Shown: positions 43,001-53,625 of the stretch, piece after piece | How positions within the stretch are numbered: position 1 is the first letter of the stretch | Layout: each line of letters begins with the position of its first letter | NCBI GenBank assembly: GCA_032718865.1 | Contig: JALUTQ010000028.1 | Coordinates: 1-64,000, forward strand | Reading direction: 5' to 3' | Length of the DNA stretch: 64,000 nt | DNA from: Tilletia caries | Lineage: Eukaryota > Basidiomycota > Exobasidiomycetes > Tilletiales > Tilletiaceae | The notes under the pieces: generated by a model | Databases searched by the model: none | Told to the model about the DNA's origin: nothing | What the model saw: the letters and a program-made list of their open reading frames with translations, nothing else | Made by a program: the position numbers and the translations under genes

Positions 43001-43985
43001 ATGTCGCACAGGCCCACCTGGACACCCGCCGAGGGCAAGTCAGACATCCGACACCACTCGCAGTCGTACTCGTCCCGCCAGCTGCCCTCGCACACCAAGC
43101 TCAAGTTCCGCCAACCAGCGCAAGGCGGGATTCAGCTCGCGAACCCAGGCAGTTCGGAGGAGCGGAGAAGAGATCTGCGCGCTGCGCTCGAGCAACGCGA
43201 ACGGACCAGTGCGACCGCGAAGGGGAAAGGCGTCGATGCGGACGACGACGATGATGATGATGATGCCGATGAAGGAAAAAAGAATGCCAACGGCGCTGCG
43301 GTCAAATCACCACTCAGGATCGGACATACGGACGCAGACGAGGGGAACGACGATGCTGGCGCTGGCGAAAAGGGGAAACAGGTGTCTAGAGTGGATACGG
43401 ACACGGGCGGCGTAGATGCGCGGGACGACGACGACGATGACAAGGAAGACGATGAAGATGAGGATGATGACGACGATGATGACGACGACGAGGCCGCCCT
43501 CCTTCGCGAGCTCGAGAAGATCAAACGGGAACGAGCAGAGGAGAAGGCGCGTATGGAGCAAGAGCAGGCGGCCAAGGAGGAAGACGAACGAGAAAACTCG
43601 ATTGCATTGGGGAATCCTCTGCTCAATCTGGAGAATGCGATCAAGGGCGGCAAAGCGGGGGTCGTTACTTCGGGATCAGGCTCCGCAACGATGAGCTTTG
43701 GCGTCAAGAGACGATGGGACGATGGTGAGTCCTGCCCCCCTCTCACACTTGAGATGTGCCGATCTTTCTTACCCCTTCACTCCCTCTGGCAGATGTTATC
43801 TTCAAGAACCAGACTCTGGGCAACGACGGCGAAGAGCGAGGCTTTGTGAACGACCTGACCCGGACAGAGTTCCACAAGAAGTTCCTCAAGGTGAGAGTGT
43901 GTTCGCATGCATACAATAATGCAGCGTGTGTTGCTTTTAGCTGACTGTCTAATTCCTTCTGCTCCGTCAGAGATACCTCAAGTAG
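43001..43985 (+). CDS. CWC15: Spliceosome-associated protein Cwc15/Cwf15
   Basis: Exons 43001-43724, 43793-43890, 43971-43985 (the last codes only RYLK and stop); 278 aa. The N-terminus MSHRPTWTPAEGK matches the conserved start of the Cwf15/Cwc15 family. The middle is two long Asp/Glu-rich runs and a charged helix (LLRELEKIKRERAEEKARME). The C-terminus DVIFKNQTLGNDGEERGFVN then TRTEFHKKFLKRYLK is the family hallmark. The protein is a small NTC/Prp19-associated component of the active spliceosome. The acidic runs are longer than usual. Confidence 0.93.
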
Positions 43986-44192
43986 ACCACCCAAGCCCAA
44001 GCTCAACCCGTCCACCTCCTGCTCTGCTCTGCCCCCCTGTGTACACTTTCTTTCCTGTTGTCGCGCATCACATCGAGCATGAGTTTGTCGGCCGGGTCTG
44101 ACTTTTCTGTATGAGAGCGACGTCATTCGCGACGCTTTGGGAGCACGTCCACCATCTTGCCTTTGTTCTCTCACCCGATTGTAAACAGAAAG

Positions 44193-45227
44193 ATGGTCCT
44201 CTTTCGACACGGTTTCCGCGCCTTTGCTGGTGCAGCGCCCAGTGCTGCCTCCGCCCCGACGCGGCCCAGCATCTCCAAGCTCCGGGCGGGCGGCAGTGGC
44301 GCGCGTGTGGGAGCGGGTGTAGGCGTGGGGGTTGGAGCCGGGACCATCACCGCGGCCGCCAGCCTCTCCCTCTTCAGCTGGGGCGGAGGATCCGGCAAGG
44401 AGGACAAGACCGGGAGTAGCCATGCTGGCTGGGTCTCGAAGAGCGGCTTCCTTGCGCGCGAGGCGAGCCCGGCGATGGCCGAGATCAAGAAGCAGGCCTA
44501 CACGCTCGTCTTCCTTAGCAGCCCCAACGTGGACCGCAACACCGATCGCATCTCGCGGAAACGGTGGGGTGGATTGCTCGGTTACTTCCAGGAGTCGTCC
44601 GGGTACGACTGCCTCGATCTCACCGCTGCTGCCGAGCGCAAAGATAGCGAGGAGAGTGCCAGCAGTGCGAAACAGGGCGAGCACGAGGAGCTTCTTGTTC
44701 TCGCTGATGGTGAGTGAATCAGCTCGACTTGCTCTATTATCAAGGTAATCGCTGCTCATTCTCTATCTGCATCGTCTCGCTGCCGTCTGGCAGAGCTGCA
44801 TTCGCAGCTGCGCCTCGCCATGCTCCAACGTCCGCCCATCATCTTCGCCTCTCCGCCATCGTCCAAGATTCTGAGCGCATACATTGGGCCCGACACACGA
44901 GCGACCCCGCTCCTTTCGGGGGCAATCATCACCTTGGAACCCCCGGCCGCAGCCAGTTACCGCTCAACCTCGTCCTCTTCACTGAGCGAAGCCCTGTCCG
45001 CCTCGGCCCTCCCTACCTCGTCAGGGACGACAGCCAGCTTCAAGGCACCCGTGCTTGTCGTCCTACCCAACTCGAAATCTTCGGAGCACGATGTAGCCGC
45101 GCTCGAGTCTCGCGTGCGGGAGCTCTGGGGTCCCAAGGCTGAGCTCCTCCGCGTGGAGAGCGACGACCCCCATAGCACCGAGGCCGTGCGCGAAATCGAG
45201 CGCTGGATGCTCTCCCGCGGTTTCTGA
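44193..45227 (+). CDS. Hypothetical protein, two exons (316 aa)
   Basis: Exons 44193-44709 and 44794-45227 (84-base intron, phase 1). The N-terminus is basic and Ala-rich (MVLFRHGFRAFAGAAPSAAS), like a mitochondrial presequence, followed by a Gly/Val/Ala hydrophobic stretch (VGAGVGVGVGAGTITAAASL) that could span a membrane. Later parts contain YTLVFLSSPNVDRNTDRIS and a C-terminal APVLVVLPNSK with an acidic amphipathic tail. I do not recognise the family. Mitochondrial location is inference from composition. Confidence 0.75.
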
Positions 45228-45376
45228 AGGTCCTTCACTCTACACATCAATCTCTGGATCTGCTTTCCTGTACCTTCCTCCCTAATCAGTCAACGGCCAG
45301 TCGGCCTGTAAATGGATATATGAGTATACATATGTACATACACTGCATGAATGGGCCCAAGGGTGTGTATGTATGC

Positions 45377-47625
45377 GGGGGGTGATAGGGACAAAACTCA
45401 CCTGGGTAAGGACAAAACTTCAAACTGCGCACAAAACCACTGACTGGGCGCAAAACCGTGAGACAGTCAGTGATGGTGGTGGTAGGTGGAGAGGAGTGAA
45501 AGGTCACGGAACAGACAGTACTTGTAGATAGACAAATCCAAACATCAATCAACATGGGAAATCAATCGTATTCGGAGGAGACTGGGAGAACAGAGAGACG
45601 CTGAAGAGAGAGAAAACATCAGAAAGGGCATTGGCCGAGTTGATGATCCGCTTTGCAACGTCCGCAAGGCAGAGGGCATCTGCTCGAGTTGTGTCCGGGC
45701 TGATGGCAGTTCTTGCAGCGTCTGGACCGGCGTTGGAATTCCTTTTGGGCCACCTCATTTCCGGTCATTAGACGACCAGACGCGACTTGTTGGGACTTGG
45801 GCTGCAGATCTACGCTGTTCCGGCTGCAAAGGATCCAACAGCCTAGTCGTTCGTTCCTGAGCGAGACCGACGGCTGTGCGCCATTGAGGGTGAATGCACC
45901 TCAAAGGAATCGGCTCTCCTGTTGCATGCCATCGAGCCAGCGTGTGGAAGCACGGGAGTCCCATGGTTGGCGGCAAAATACAGTCGCACGGAACAGGAGC
46001 AGCATAGCCATCCTCTTTGTGGCGAGGGCGTCTGCTGACTTCGTCCTGTTGCTTTATAAGATTCAGCGCATATCGAGACACCGTCCTCGAGACCTGTACG
46101 AAGAAAGGGTCGCCGAGGATGGTGATGGGGATTTTGCTCATGTCATTCTGGAGGTCACTTGCGATCTGATTGTGCTGAACGACGAAGTGGTTCCTCAGGG
46201 CCTGCGTAACGTTGAAAAGGCTGCCGTGTCGGGAGTGAAGCCAATTCTTCAAGGTGGCATGTGCGCCTTCGGCGCGAGACGTCACTTTTGTCCCCATATG
46301 CGGATGCCGATTGATGTAGACCGATACCCAAAGATGCTCCGCAGACAGCTTTTCATCGAGGTAGTCGCAAAGGGCAGGATGAGAGTCTTGCCAGTGGTCG
46401 AAGAACACGTCTCTGGCCTCGGTAAGCTGCTCCAACGTCCGTGCGTCGCGAATTTCGTCGAAATCGCTCATCAAAAGCTCGTATTGATCCTCGTCAACCA
46501 GTCGTTTTCGCGCGTGCTTCTGCATATTCTGCCGAATGTGCCACTGGCACAGCACCTGCGAGACCGAAGGAGGGAAACTATTGATTAGAGCCGCGCTCAA
46601 AGCTGCGTCTTCATCCGTAACGAGAACGTCCGGTTCCCACGTAGGAGCGATGAGCTGAAGTGCTTGGCGCGCCCATGTGTACGTGACTGTCGTCTCATTG
46701 GGAAGAAAGGCGAGGGCGGCAGTAAATGTGCGGTTGGAGCTGGTAAATCCGACAATGTGAAGTAGGGGAAGGCGGTGCTGATTTGTGCTGTACGTAGCAT
46801 CGATGACTACGACACCACCAAAGCGGCAAAGCAGCTCAATTCCGCGCGGATGGGCAAAAAGCAACCCCTCCAGGCGATCTGCGTTCTCCGAAACCGGCAC
46901 TCGCTTCTCGATGAACGGCCAGCTCTGCTCTTTCAGCCAATCGAGAAGGGCTTCAGCCGGTGGCCGACCTTCGAGGAGCTGACGTCGATACTTGGAGATG
47001 AGGTTGGATACGTCCCGCGACGTGACGAGCACCGGCGGAACCTGCTCTTGAAGCAAGGAAACGACCTGACGGACACGAGATCCGGTTCGCGCGAGCTCCA
47101 GAACGCGCTCAGTCGTGAGCGCATCGAATCGCCGCTGAATGGAGTGTGACAGGCAGGACTCCGTGGGGCCGTGGTCGGTGTGGGCTCCCTCCCTGCACGC
47201 TCAGCTCCCAACCCCCCTTCCGAATTGCAAACGAGCCGAGCCCTGAACTTGCAGTCGATCTTGGTTGTGGATGTCTTGCGCTGCCGATCTTCGTCCGTTA
47301 TCTTGCGCGTGTTTCGGTACTTGCTGCCCCTGTCGCAGCGGAGATAGTTGTACCTTCCCTTCTTTGAAGATGCATAGATCACGATTGCGTATCCTTCGGC
47401 TCTGGCCCACGTCTGTGCGAACTTCAGCCCTGCCTCTTTGCTGTCAAAGGCATCGTCGGGCGGGGGTCGTAGAAAGGGCGGCATGCTGATTCTGATTTTT
47501 TGAGGTACAGAGAGGCATACAACGGGAAAGGAGAAGGGACGCGCGCGACGCGCGAAGACGCGACAGTTTTGCGCCTAGTCAGTGGTTTGTGCCTACCCGA
47601 ATCGGTTTTGTCCCTATCACCCCCC
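45377..47625 (-). mobile_element. Mutator-like element (MULE, 2249 bp, 9-bp TSD)
   Basis: Perfect 9-bp TATGTATGC repeats flank it (45368-45376 and 47626-47634). Terminal inverted repeats begin GGGGGGTGATAGGGACAAAA and, after a variable spacer, share CCACTGACT and GGCGCAAAAC. It carries one transposase gene on the minus strand. The right end lies 82 bases from the next gene start, so it sits in that promoter. Confidence 0.95.
45755..47484 (-). pseudogene. MULE transposase with FAR1-type domain, two frame breaks
   Basis: The N-terminal FAR1/WRKY-like zinc domain starts at ATG 47484 (SKEAGLKFAQTWARAEGYAI, KIDCKFRARLVCNSE). The frame then shifts at a G6 run (plus 47212-47217), after which GGWELSVQ appears, and again at a C4 run (plus 47165-47168), before SIQRRFDALTTERVLELART. 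From there the MULE catalytic region is open to 45755: VVVIDATYSTNQHRLPLLHI, VLVTDEDAALSAA, CQWHIRQNMQKHARK, TSRAEGAHATLKNW, and a C-terminal SWIM-like CDCILPPTMGLPCFH. An intron between the domains is an alternative to the two single-base insertions. Confidence 0.82.
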
Positions 47626-47716
47626 TATGTATGCTGTCATGCTGTACATCGCTTTCCTCTCAAGGTCCATGCGCTCGACGACGATCACGTCTTAGAATAT
47701 TCTGTAAGGCGAGGCA

Positions 47717-49696
47717 ATGGAGACTGGCAAGGCTGTTGCGAGCATGACCATGACCACGACCACGGCGCCGCTGTCCGCGACTCTGCCGCATCTGATCGTG
47801 GCCCAGCATCTGCGTGCTCATGGCTTCCAAGCAACGCTCCGATCATTCCAGGCCGACGCAGCGCGGGCGGGCATCACGTTACCGGCCTCCCTGCTCGGAA
47901 TCGATGTCGGCAGTTCGGACCCAGGCGTGGAGACGGCCGAGGGCGCGGGATCAGGCGCGCAGGACGGAGCGAAGCGCAGCAGTAGCAGAGGCAGCGATGC
48001 CCTTGCGCTCGTCCTCATCCCTCCCGAGCTCGAGCTTCCCAATCTCCTGGCCGCATACAACGAGCATCAGCGAGCACTGGCCGCAGAAGCCGCCGCACGC
48101 GCTGCCACCGAGGCATTGCGAGAACAACAGCGAACGGAGCGCTCGCGCTTGCTCGAGCTCACCCTGCCAGGACCCGGGACGCTTCCCTATGTGCTCCATG
48201 CGACCTTCCGGACGTTGCATGCTTCCAACATCCTCAGCGTGACTCTGGTCCAGCTTCCCGTCCGTCGTTTCTCCACGGTATCGGCCCGCTTCGAAATTAC
48301 GCTCCGCCCGGCGCTCGCCACCACGGCTGCCGATCGCCGGGTTGTACTCTCGGACCCAGAGAGCGGGGAGATGCTCGAATGTCTGGAGGGAGGCCAAGGT
48401 CTTGCGCACGGACATCGAGCCGCGGTCCTCTCCACCGCTCAAAATCCGGTCCTCCCACGAGAGCTCGTCAGCACCTCGATGGACTCGACGGTGCTCGTGT
48501 GGGATCTGCTTGCGGGGTCAGGAGCACCGGTTCAGGTCCTCAAAGACCATGCGCGCTTCGTCGTCCAAGCGGCGTACAGTCACGATGGACGCTTCCTTGC
48601 CACGGCTGGGTACGATCGCAAAATTCAGATCTATCAGCGCGAACCATTGCCTTCTCCACAATCTTCTGCGGCCATAGGGCCAGAGGGCGAGGATGATGAC
48701 CCGGAACCTGAGCCAATTCAAGCACCGTTCAAGCTGGTCAAGACGGTGGACATGCGCAACGGGAACCCAGAAGCAATCGTCTTTCTCAGAACCAGGCTTC
48801 TGCCCCTTCCCGATGATGAGGACGGCCGATCGACATCGAGCGCTGCGGCTCAGACGGCAACAGTCGGCTCAAGGGAGCGCACCTGGCTTGCATACTCAAC
48901 CAGAGGAGAGTGCCACATCAATTATCTGGCCATGCCCCGGATTGACGATCAGGACCACAACTCGAGCTCAGCAGTTGAAGCTGTGCCGATCTCCGAGCAG
49001 TTGGCAGCGCTTGACATCGGTTCGTTGGACATTCAAAAGGACGGTGCAACTGATCCCATCGTCGAACCCGACGACTGGACCCTTGTCAAATGCAACACGA
49101 ATGAGAATCCGGACGACTGGCACGTATCCTACAGTCTCCTCTCCCTCGCTCTCCATCCCTCCGGCAAGTTCCTCTCTGCCCAAACTGGAGACCATACCCG
49201 ACCCACATCTACATCGACAGCAGGCGAGTCCATCCTGCCGCCTCCCCGGATACTCATCGTCCAGCCTCTCCGGCCGGGCAGGGTACATACCCTCTTCCTC
49301 CCTCCGAGCCACAACGCAGCCGCCTCGATGAGCGGAGGTAGCGCGCTCAACCCGGCGCCTCGGCACGCTTGGCTGCGGTCCAAGGGAGAGGCGCTCTGGG
49401 TGGCGGGCGAGGACGGCAGGGTGCGACTGCTCGACGTCAAGAGTGAAGATGGCGCCAATGCGACGCAGCGGGCTGAGGTATGGACCCAAGGCCGGCCAGA
49501 CGATGCCGATGTAGAGCGAGTGGGCGGTGCTCATGGTCGGCTCCAGCTTCGAGATGCGGATCAAGAAGCTAGCGCACTGTGGACGCGCGGTGGGAATACG
49601 GTCATCAAGGACATCTGCGTGATCGATGATGACGGGAGCTTGGCAACTTGCGGCTTCGATCACACCGTTCGCATTGTCAGGCGACGCAAAGACTGA
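47717..49696 (+). CDS. WD40-repeat protein with LisH-like N-terminus (659 aa)
   Basis: Single exon. The N-terminus LPHLIVAQHLRAHGFQATLR is like a LisH dimerisation helix pair. WD repeats can be seen at LVSTSMDSTVLVWDLLAG and FLATAGYDRKIQIYQ, at GEALWVAGEDGRVRLLDVKS, and at the C-terminus LATCGFDHTVRIVRRR. Others are degenerate, so a full propeller is likely but not proven. I do not recognise a named orthologue. The MULE insertion ends 91 bases upstream of the ATG. Confidence 0.82.
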   Translation: METGKAVASMTMTTTTAPLSATLPHLIVAQHLRAHGFQATLRSFQADAARAGITLPASLLGIDVGSSDPGVETAEGAGSGAQDGAKRSSSRGSDALALVLIPPELELPNLLAAYNEHQRALAAEAAARAATEALREQQRTERSRLLELTLPGPGTLPYVLHATFRTLHASNILSVTLVQLPVRRFSTVSARFEITLRPALATTAADRRVVLSDPESGEMLECLEGGQGLAHGHRAAVLSTAQNPVLPRELVSTSMDSTVLVWDLLAGSGAPVQVLKDHARFVVQAAYSHDGRFLATAGYDRKIQIYQREPLPSPQSSAAIGPEGEDDDPEPEPIQAPFKLVKTVDMRNGNPEAIVFLRTRLLPLPDDEDGRSTSSAAAQTATVGSRERTWLAYSTRGECHINYLAMPRIDDQDHNSSSAVEAVPISEQLAALDIGSLDIQKDGATDPIVEPDDWTLVKCNTNENPDDWHVSYSLLSLALHPSGKFLSAQTGDHTRPTSTSTAGESILPPPRILIVQPLRPGRVHTLFLPPSHNAAASMSGGSALNPAPRHAWLRSKGEALWVAGEDGRVRLLDVKSEDGANATQRAEVWTQGRPDDADVERVGGAHGRLQLRDADQEASALWTRGGNTVIKDICVIDDDGSLATCGFDHTVRIVRRRKD

Positions 49697-50111
49697 CGAC
49701 GGCCGTGATTTTCGTGCTGTGATCTCTTTCGAGAGCCATCGAACAATTCCTGCAATGAACAGTCCTGGTTCATCTTTGGAAGTGCGCCAACTCGCTATGA
49801 TTACGGAAAGGTTACGTCCGAGTAGTGTACCCTCGGAATCTTTTAAGGAAGACATGCGGCAAAGGAAGCCCTGCCTGGCGGCAAATCAATTGGGATTCGA
49901 GTGCGAGACCAGGGCAACTGTGCAGAAGCGCAGGAAGCCCTGAGCAAAGCACTAAGAAAGTATGGACATGGGGTGAAGTGAAGTGGGAACGCAATGAAGA
50001 GAAGTGGGAACGCAGACAATACATCAGGGTGGGAACTGGGTGGAAAAAGAAATGAGATGAAGCAAGCTGAGAGAGAGAAACGTAGCGATTGAGCGAGGAG
50101 CGTAGGACGGT
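49697..50111. other. Convergent intergenic region
   Basis: 3' flanks of the WD40 gene and the first P450 gene; purine-rich, no gene seen. Confidence 0.4.
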
Positions 50112-52711
50112 CTAGCTCTTCAGCGTCTTGATCCTGACCGGCATCGTCAAGCCGAGCTCAGGCTTGCCCTTCAGGATAGGCTTCGAGACAATCATGTCAA
50201 GACCTGCTCAGAATTGGACATGGGAAGGGAGCGGTGAGTGCTGAGGCGCTGAGGGTATCCGCCTCGTAAGCAGTCGGTAAGTTACGAGATGAGAGCACTC
50301 ACTGTCGATCTCCACAGGAGGCTCGCCTTCGAGATTGGGAGGTAGTATCTCAAAGTTGGTCAGGAGCGTTGCCAGAACAATCTTGAACTCCAGTGTCGCC
50401 ACTGCAAGGGAGTTTCAAGAGCCATGAATCAGACATAAGCCTCGGTTCTGAAGCAATCGCGCAGATGTACACCGACGAGGAAACTCACTGCGAATGCCAA
50501 TGCATTGCTGAGGGCCGGCACCGAAGGACATCAGGTTGGCGAAAACGCCTTTGAGGTCATTGGCGCATGGATCGACCAGCTGCTCTTGGTGGAAAGCGTG
50601 CTCATGATCCGCAGGGAGCCATCTGGAAGTTCGAAAGCATGGCATGTCATAAGCTATCTCCCATTTTGCAGACCGCATTGCGATTGCTCCAATCCAACTC
50701 ACCTTTCTGGCGCAAACTGGTTTCCAGTTGGACCCCACAGACTTTCGTCCCTGTTCATCCATGAAACCGGAAATTGTACCATCTGGCCCTTGAGCACCCT
50801 GATCTCGCTCGTCATAGTCCCATCACGAAGCTGGACAGGTCGGGACAATGGAATGACATCGTCGTGAGGAGCCTGTCGGGGCATGTTGCGGACCGGGCAG
50901 TAGAACCGCAGGGTTTCCCGAGTGAATGCATCCAAGTAGGACCTATAGGAGAGTTGTGTAAGGTCACCTGCTTATGACTGAAAGGACTGGTTCCTGGGTT
51001 TTTACTCACAGAGAGTCCAGCGCGCTTGGATCCGATTTCCACGTCTCTCCGTCATTCAGAAGCTCCTGCCGAAGGCGCTCTTGGATGGTCTTGCCGTATT
51101 CGGGACTCATGAGCTCCAGCATGGCCCACGACAGCGCCGTGGCGGTGGTTTCGTGGCCTGCAGAAGGAGGTAAATCCGATGAGAAGGGGAGAAATCAGCG
51201 GAGATACCAACTCCGATAAGGGTAGAGATTCTCACCGGCAAACAAGAAGACAGGGACCATCTCACGTAGGTCCTCATCACTGAGCCGTTGAGATTCCTTG
51301 ACCTCATCTGATGTGTTCGCTCGCACTGCGGAGTCATCCAGAATCAGGTACGTAAGTCGTGTACATTTCTGAACTATTCCAGAACTCTCAAAGAAATCAC
51401 CCATCAACGTGAGCAGGTCACTGCCGGAATTGCCGTCTTTCTTCGCACTTTCGACAAGCTCTGCGCTTATCTGCCGGACCAGTCGCTTCGAGTCATCAAG
51501 AAGGATCTGCTCCTTGATGCGGAGCAGCCGGCCGATCACCTCGACGGGGGAGCCGAAGATAATGCGCAGTGCGTTGTATGGCGTGCCCGTGGTCAACGTG
51601 TGCAGACAATCGTGGAACGCTTTTTCGAGGGGTGACGATTCGCCTTCACTGAGAAGCGCGTTAAACTGATAATTGCTGTCAACCCGATGCACACGGTCAG
51701 CAAGAAGGAGGGTCAATATTGTCTCCAAGTCGCATTAAAGGTGCGTGGACCTTGGTTGTCCTTTTGTAGACTCACAAGCCTATCACCCCAATGATATCGA
51801 GTGCCGCTGCGAAGATGTCTCTGGTGATATCGAGCCGAGTACCGCTCGCTTCTGCCTCAGGGCTCTGATCGTTGGCAATGGTCCTCTGTAGTCGAGTCAC
51901 TAGCTCGGCCGACTTTTCGTGCCTTGTGGCGAGATGGAAAGGAAGGTCAGTTGGCATCGGAAGGAAGCGAATTTCTCCCCATCCTCAAAAGAGTTGTGCT
52001 CACATGGTCGGTGCCATGCTGTAGACGGATCGCAACGTGAATGCTGGGTGGGCTGGCAAAAGAGAAAAGGGCATCAGTATATAGACTCACATAGAGGCAA
52101 GAGGTAATCTGACAAGCAGCCAGCTCCTCGACTCACCGATTTTACGTTGCCTTCGATGCTGTAAGCCTTCGGTAGCGATCAAACCGGCACCCACATGGCG
52201 TTGGACCATCGCGCTGAAGGGCCAGACTTGGAAACGGATCAACACCGCCTCTGTTTCCCGAGCATCAAGGAGAAATCTGTTCGGGGAGCTCACTTGACAA
52301 CGGGAACGCGATCGTACGGATCCTGTAAGAAGACCCTGGACGCCGCTCGGTGGTCCCCGAGCACGATTACCGGGTTGCGACCCATCTCGGTGAACGTGCA
52401 AACGCGACCATAATTCTTGACTGATGGAAGAAGCGATCAGAGGCAGGAAAACGAGTGTCGCCGCGGACATTGGACTCACCCGTGTCCAGCAGATGATACT
52501 CGTACAGCCCGCTGATTTCAGCTCCTTTCGGCCAGCTCCCGTAGAACCAGTGTTTGACTCCTGGACCTTTGAGGTTACGCAGATTCTCCGGGTATGGCCA
52601 GCGAATGAAATCGAATATGCCATAAGCAATCAGCGCCAGCAGGCCGATGCCGGCCAGATAAGTTGGACTGAGGATGCTGTTGAGCAGGGTGCTCAGCTCG
52701 ATGTCGACCAT
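50112..52711 (-). CDS. Cytochrome P450 (569 aa, 12 exons)
   Basis: Exons (minus): 52711-52480, 52420-52294, 52213-52137, 52052-52004, 51922-51776, 51675-51401, 51325-51236, 51157-51010, 50942-50703, 50622-50489, 50401-50303, 50203-50112. N-terminal membrane anchor (YLAGIGLLALIAYGIF). C-helix region EGLQHRRQRKI, I-helix AGHETTATALSW, K-helix ETLR, then FAPERW and heme loop FGAGPQQCIG with the axial Cys. At the heme-propionate position the usual Arg is Gln. It is closely related in layout to the next P450 (53626-55873) but has five more introns. Probably an ER-bound monooxygenase; substrate unknown, with neighbouring Ppo suggesting lipids. Confidence 0.9.
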
Positions 52712-52825
52712 CTTGCCCTTCTTTGACTTGCTTGATCGAGTGGTGCAGAAGACGAGCTGGTGCAAAGGGCGAGCTGGGAAATGACAGGTAAGTAAGGGAT
52801 GGAGAGCGTTGAGCTATACCGAGAG

Positions 52826-53172
52826 GACAACACTTCACAGCTTGTGGGAGGACGCGTGCAGAATAAATACGAGGGATCAGCAGGCGCAGCGCAGTAGCTG
52901 GAATAGAAGAGCACTGAGTACTGAGTGGTCGAGTGGTGGGGGCTGTGGATGGAAGTCTCCGTGTGCTTCCGTCCGCCATCGTCGGGCTTCAGCATAACGA
53001 ATTTCCGCAACACTTCACAGCTTCTTGTGGAGAGGACGCGTGTAGAATAAGTACGAGGCATCAGTGCATCAGTATGCGCAGCGCAGTAGCTGGAATCGAA
53101 GAGCGCTGAGCGGTGGGGGCTGTGGATGGAAGTCTCCGCGTGCTTCCGTCCGCCATCGTCGGACTTCAGCAG
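52826..53172. repeat. Tandem ~165-bp direct duplication between the P450 genes
   Basis: Blocks at about 52826-52991 and 53009-53172 both run from ACAACACTTCACAGCTT through GCGCAGCGCAGTAGCTGGAA to GTCCGCCATCGTCGG and CTTCAGC, with small differences and indels. They lie upstream of the 50112-52711 gene, so its promoter region is duplicated. The rest of 52712-53625 holds no recognised gene. Confidence 0.8.
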
Positions 53173-53625
53173 CGATACACCCAACTGCTGTGCGGGAACT
53201 GGTAGAACAAACAATCGAAGAGTGAAGCAAGGACTTCCAGTCTCCAGCAGCTCAGCGCCATGCTGCTGCGGTGGGCGTTTTCGGCATCTCTATTTGAGGA
53301 GGATGTGGGTGCATCAGTGAGTGCGTCGCCATGTCTTTCATGGTGGATGAACTTCGAATGGACAAACCACTTCCAGCTTCCAGCTGACCCAGATTAGAAT
53401 CGTAGGAATTAGAGAATGATCAAAGCTACTCATGATGATTATGTACATGTTTTGCACGTTGTCGTACAGGGGATGGAACGAGGGGGCAAATAATAACCGC
53501 CCGACCTCGTACCAAGTGGCGTTGTGGGTTGATGAGAAGAGAGACCGTCGTCCGAGCTCTGCCCCTCCAGGAACGTCTCGAAATCGTACAGCTGGTGGAC
53601 GCGTATTCCCTCACGAAGAGAATGC

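Noticed and set aside
43132..43746. 204-codon Ser-rich minus frame opposite CWC15
   Set aside because: It is the antisense of Asp/Glu codon runs (GAC/GAT reading as Ser/Val), not a gene.
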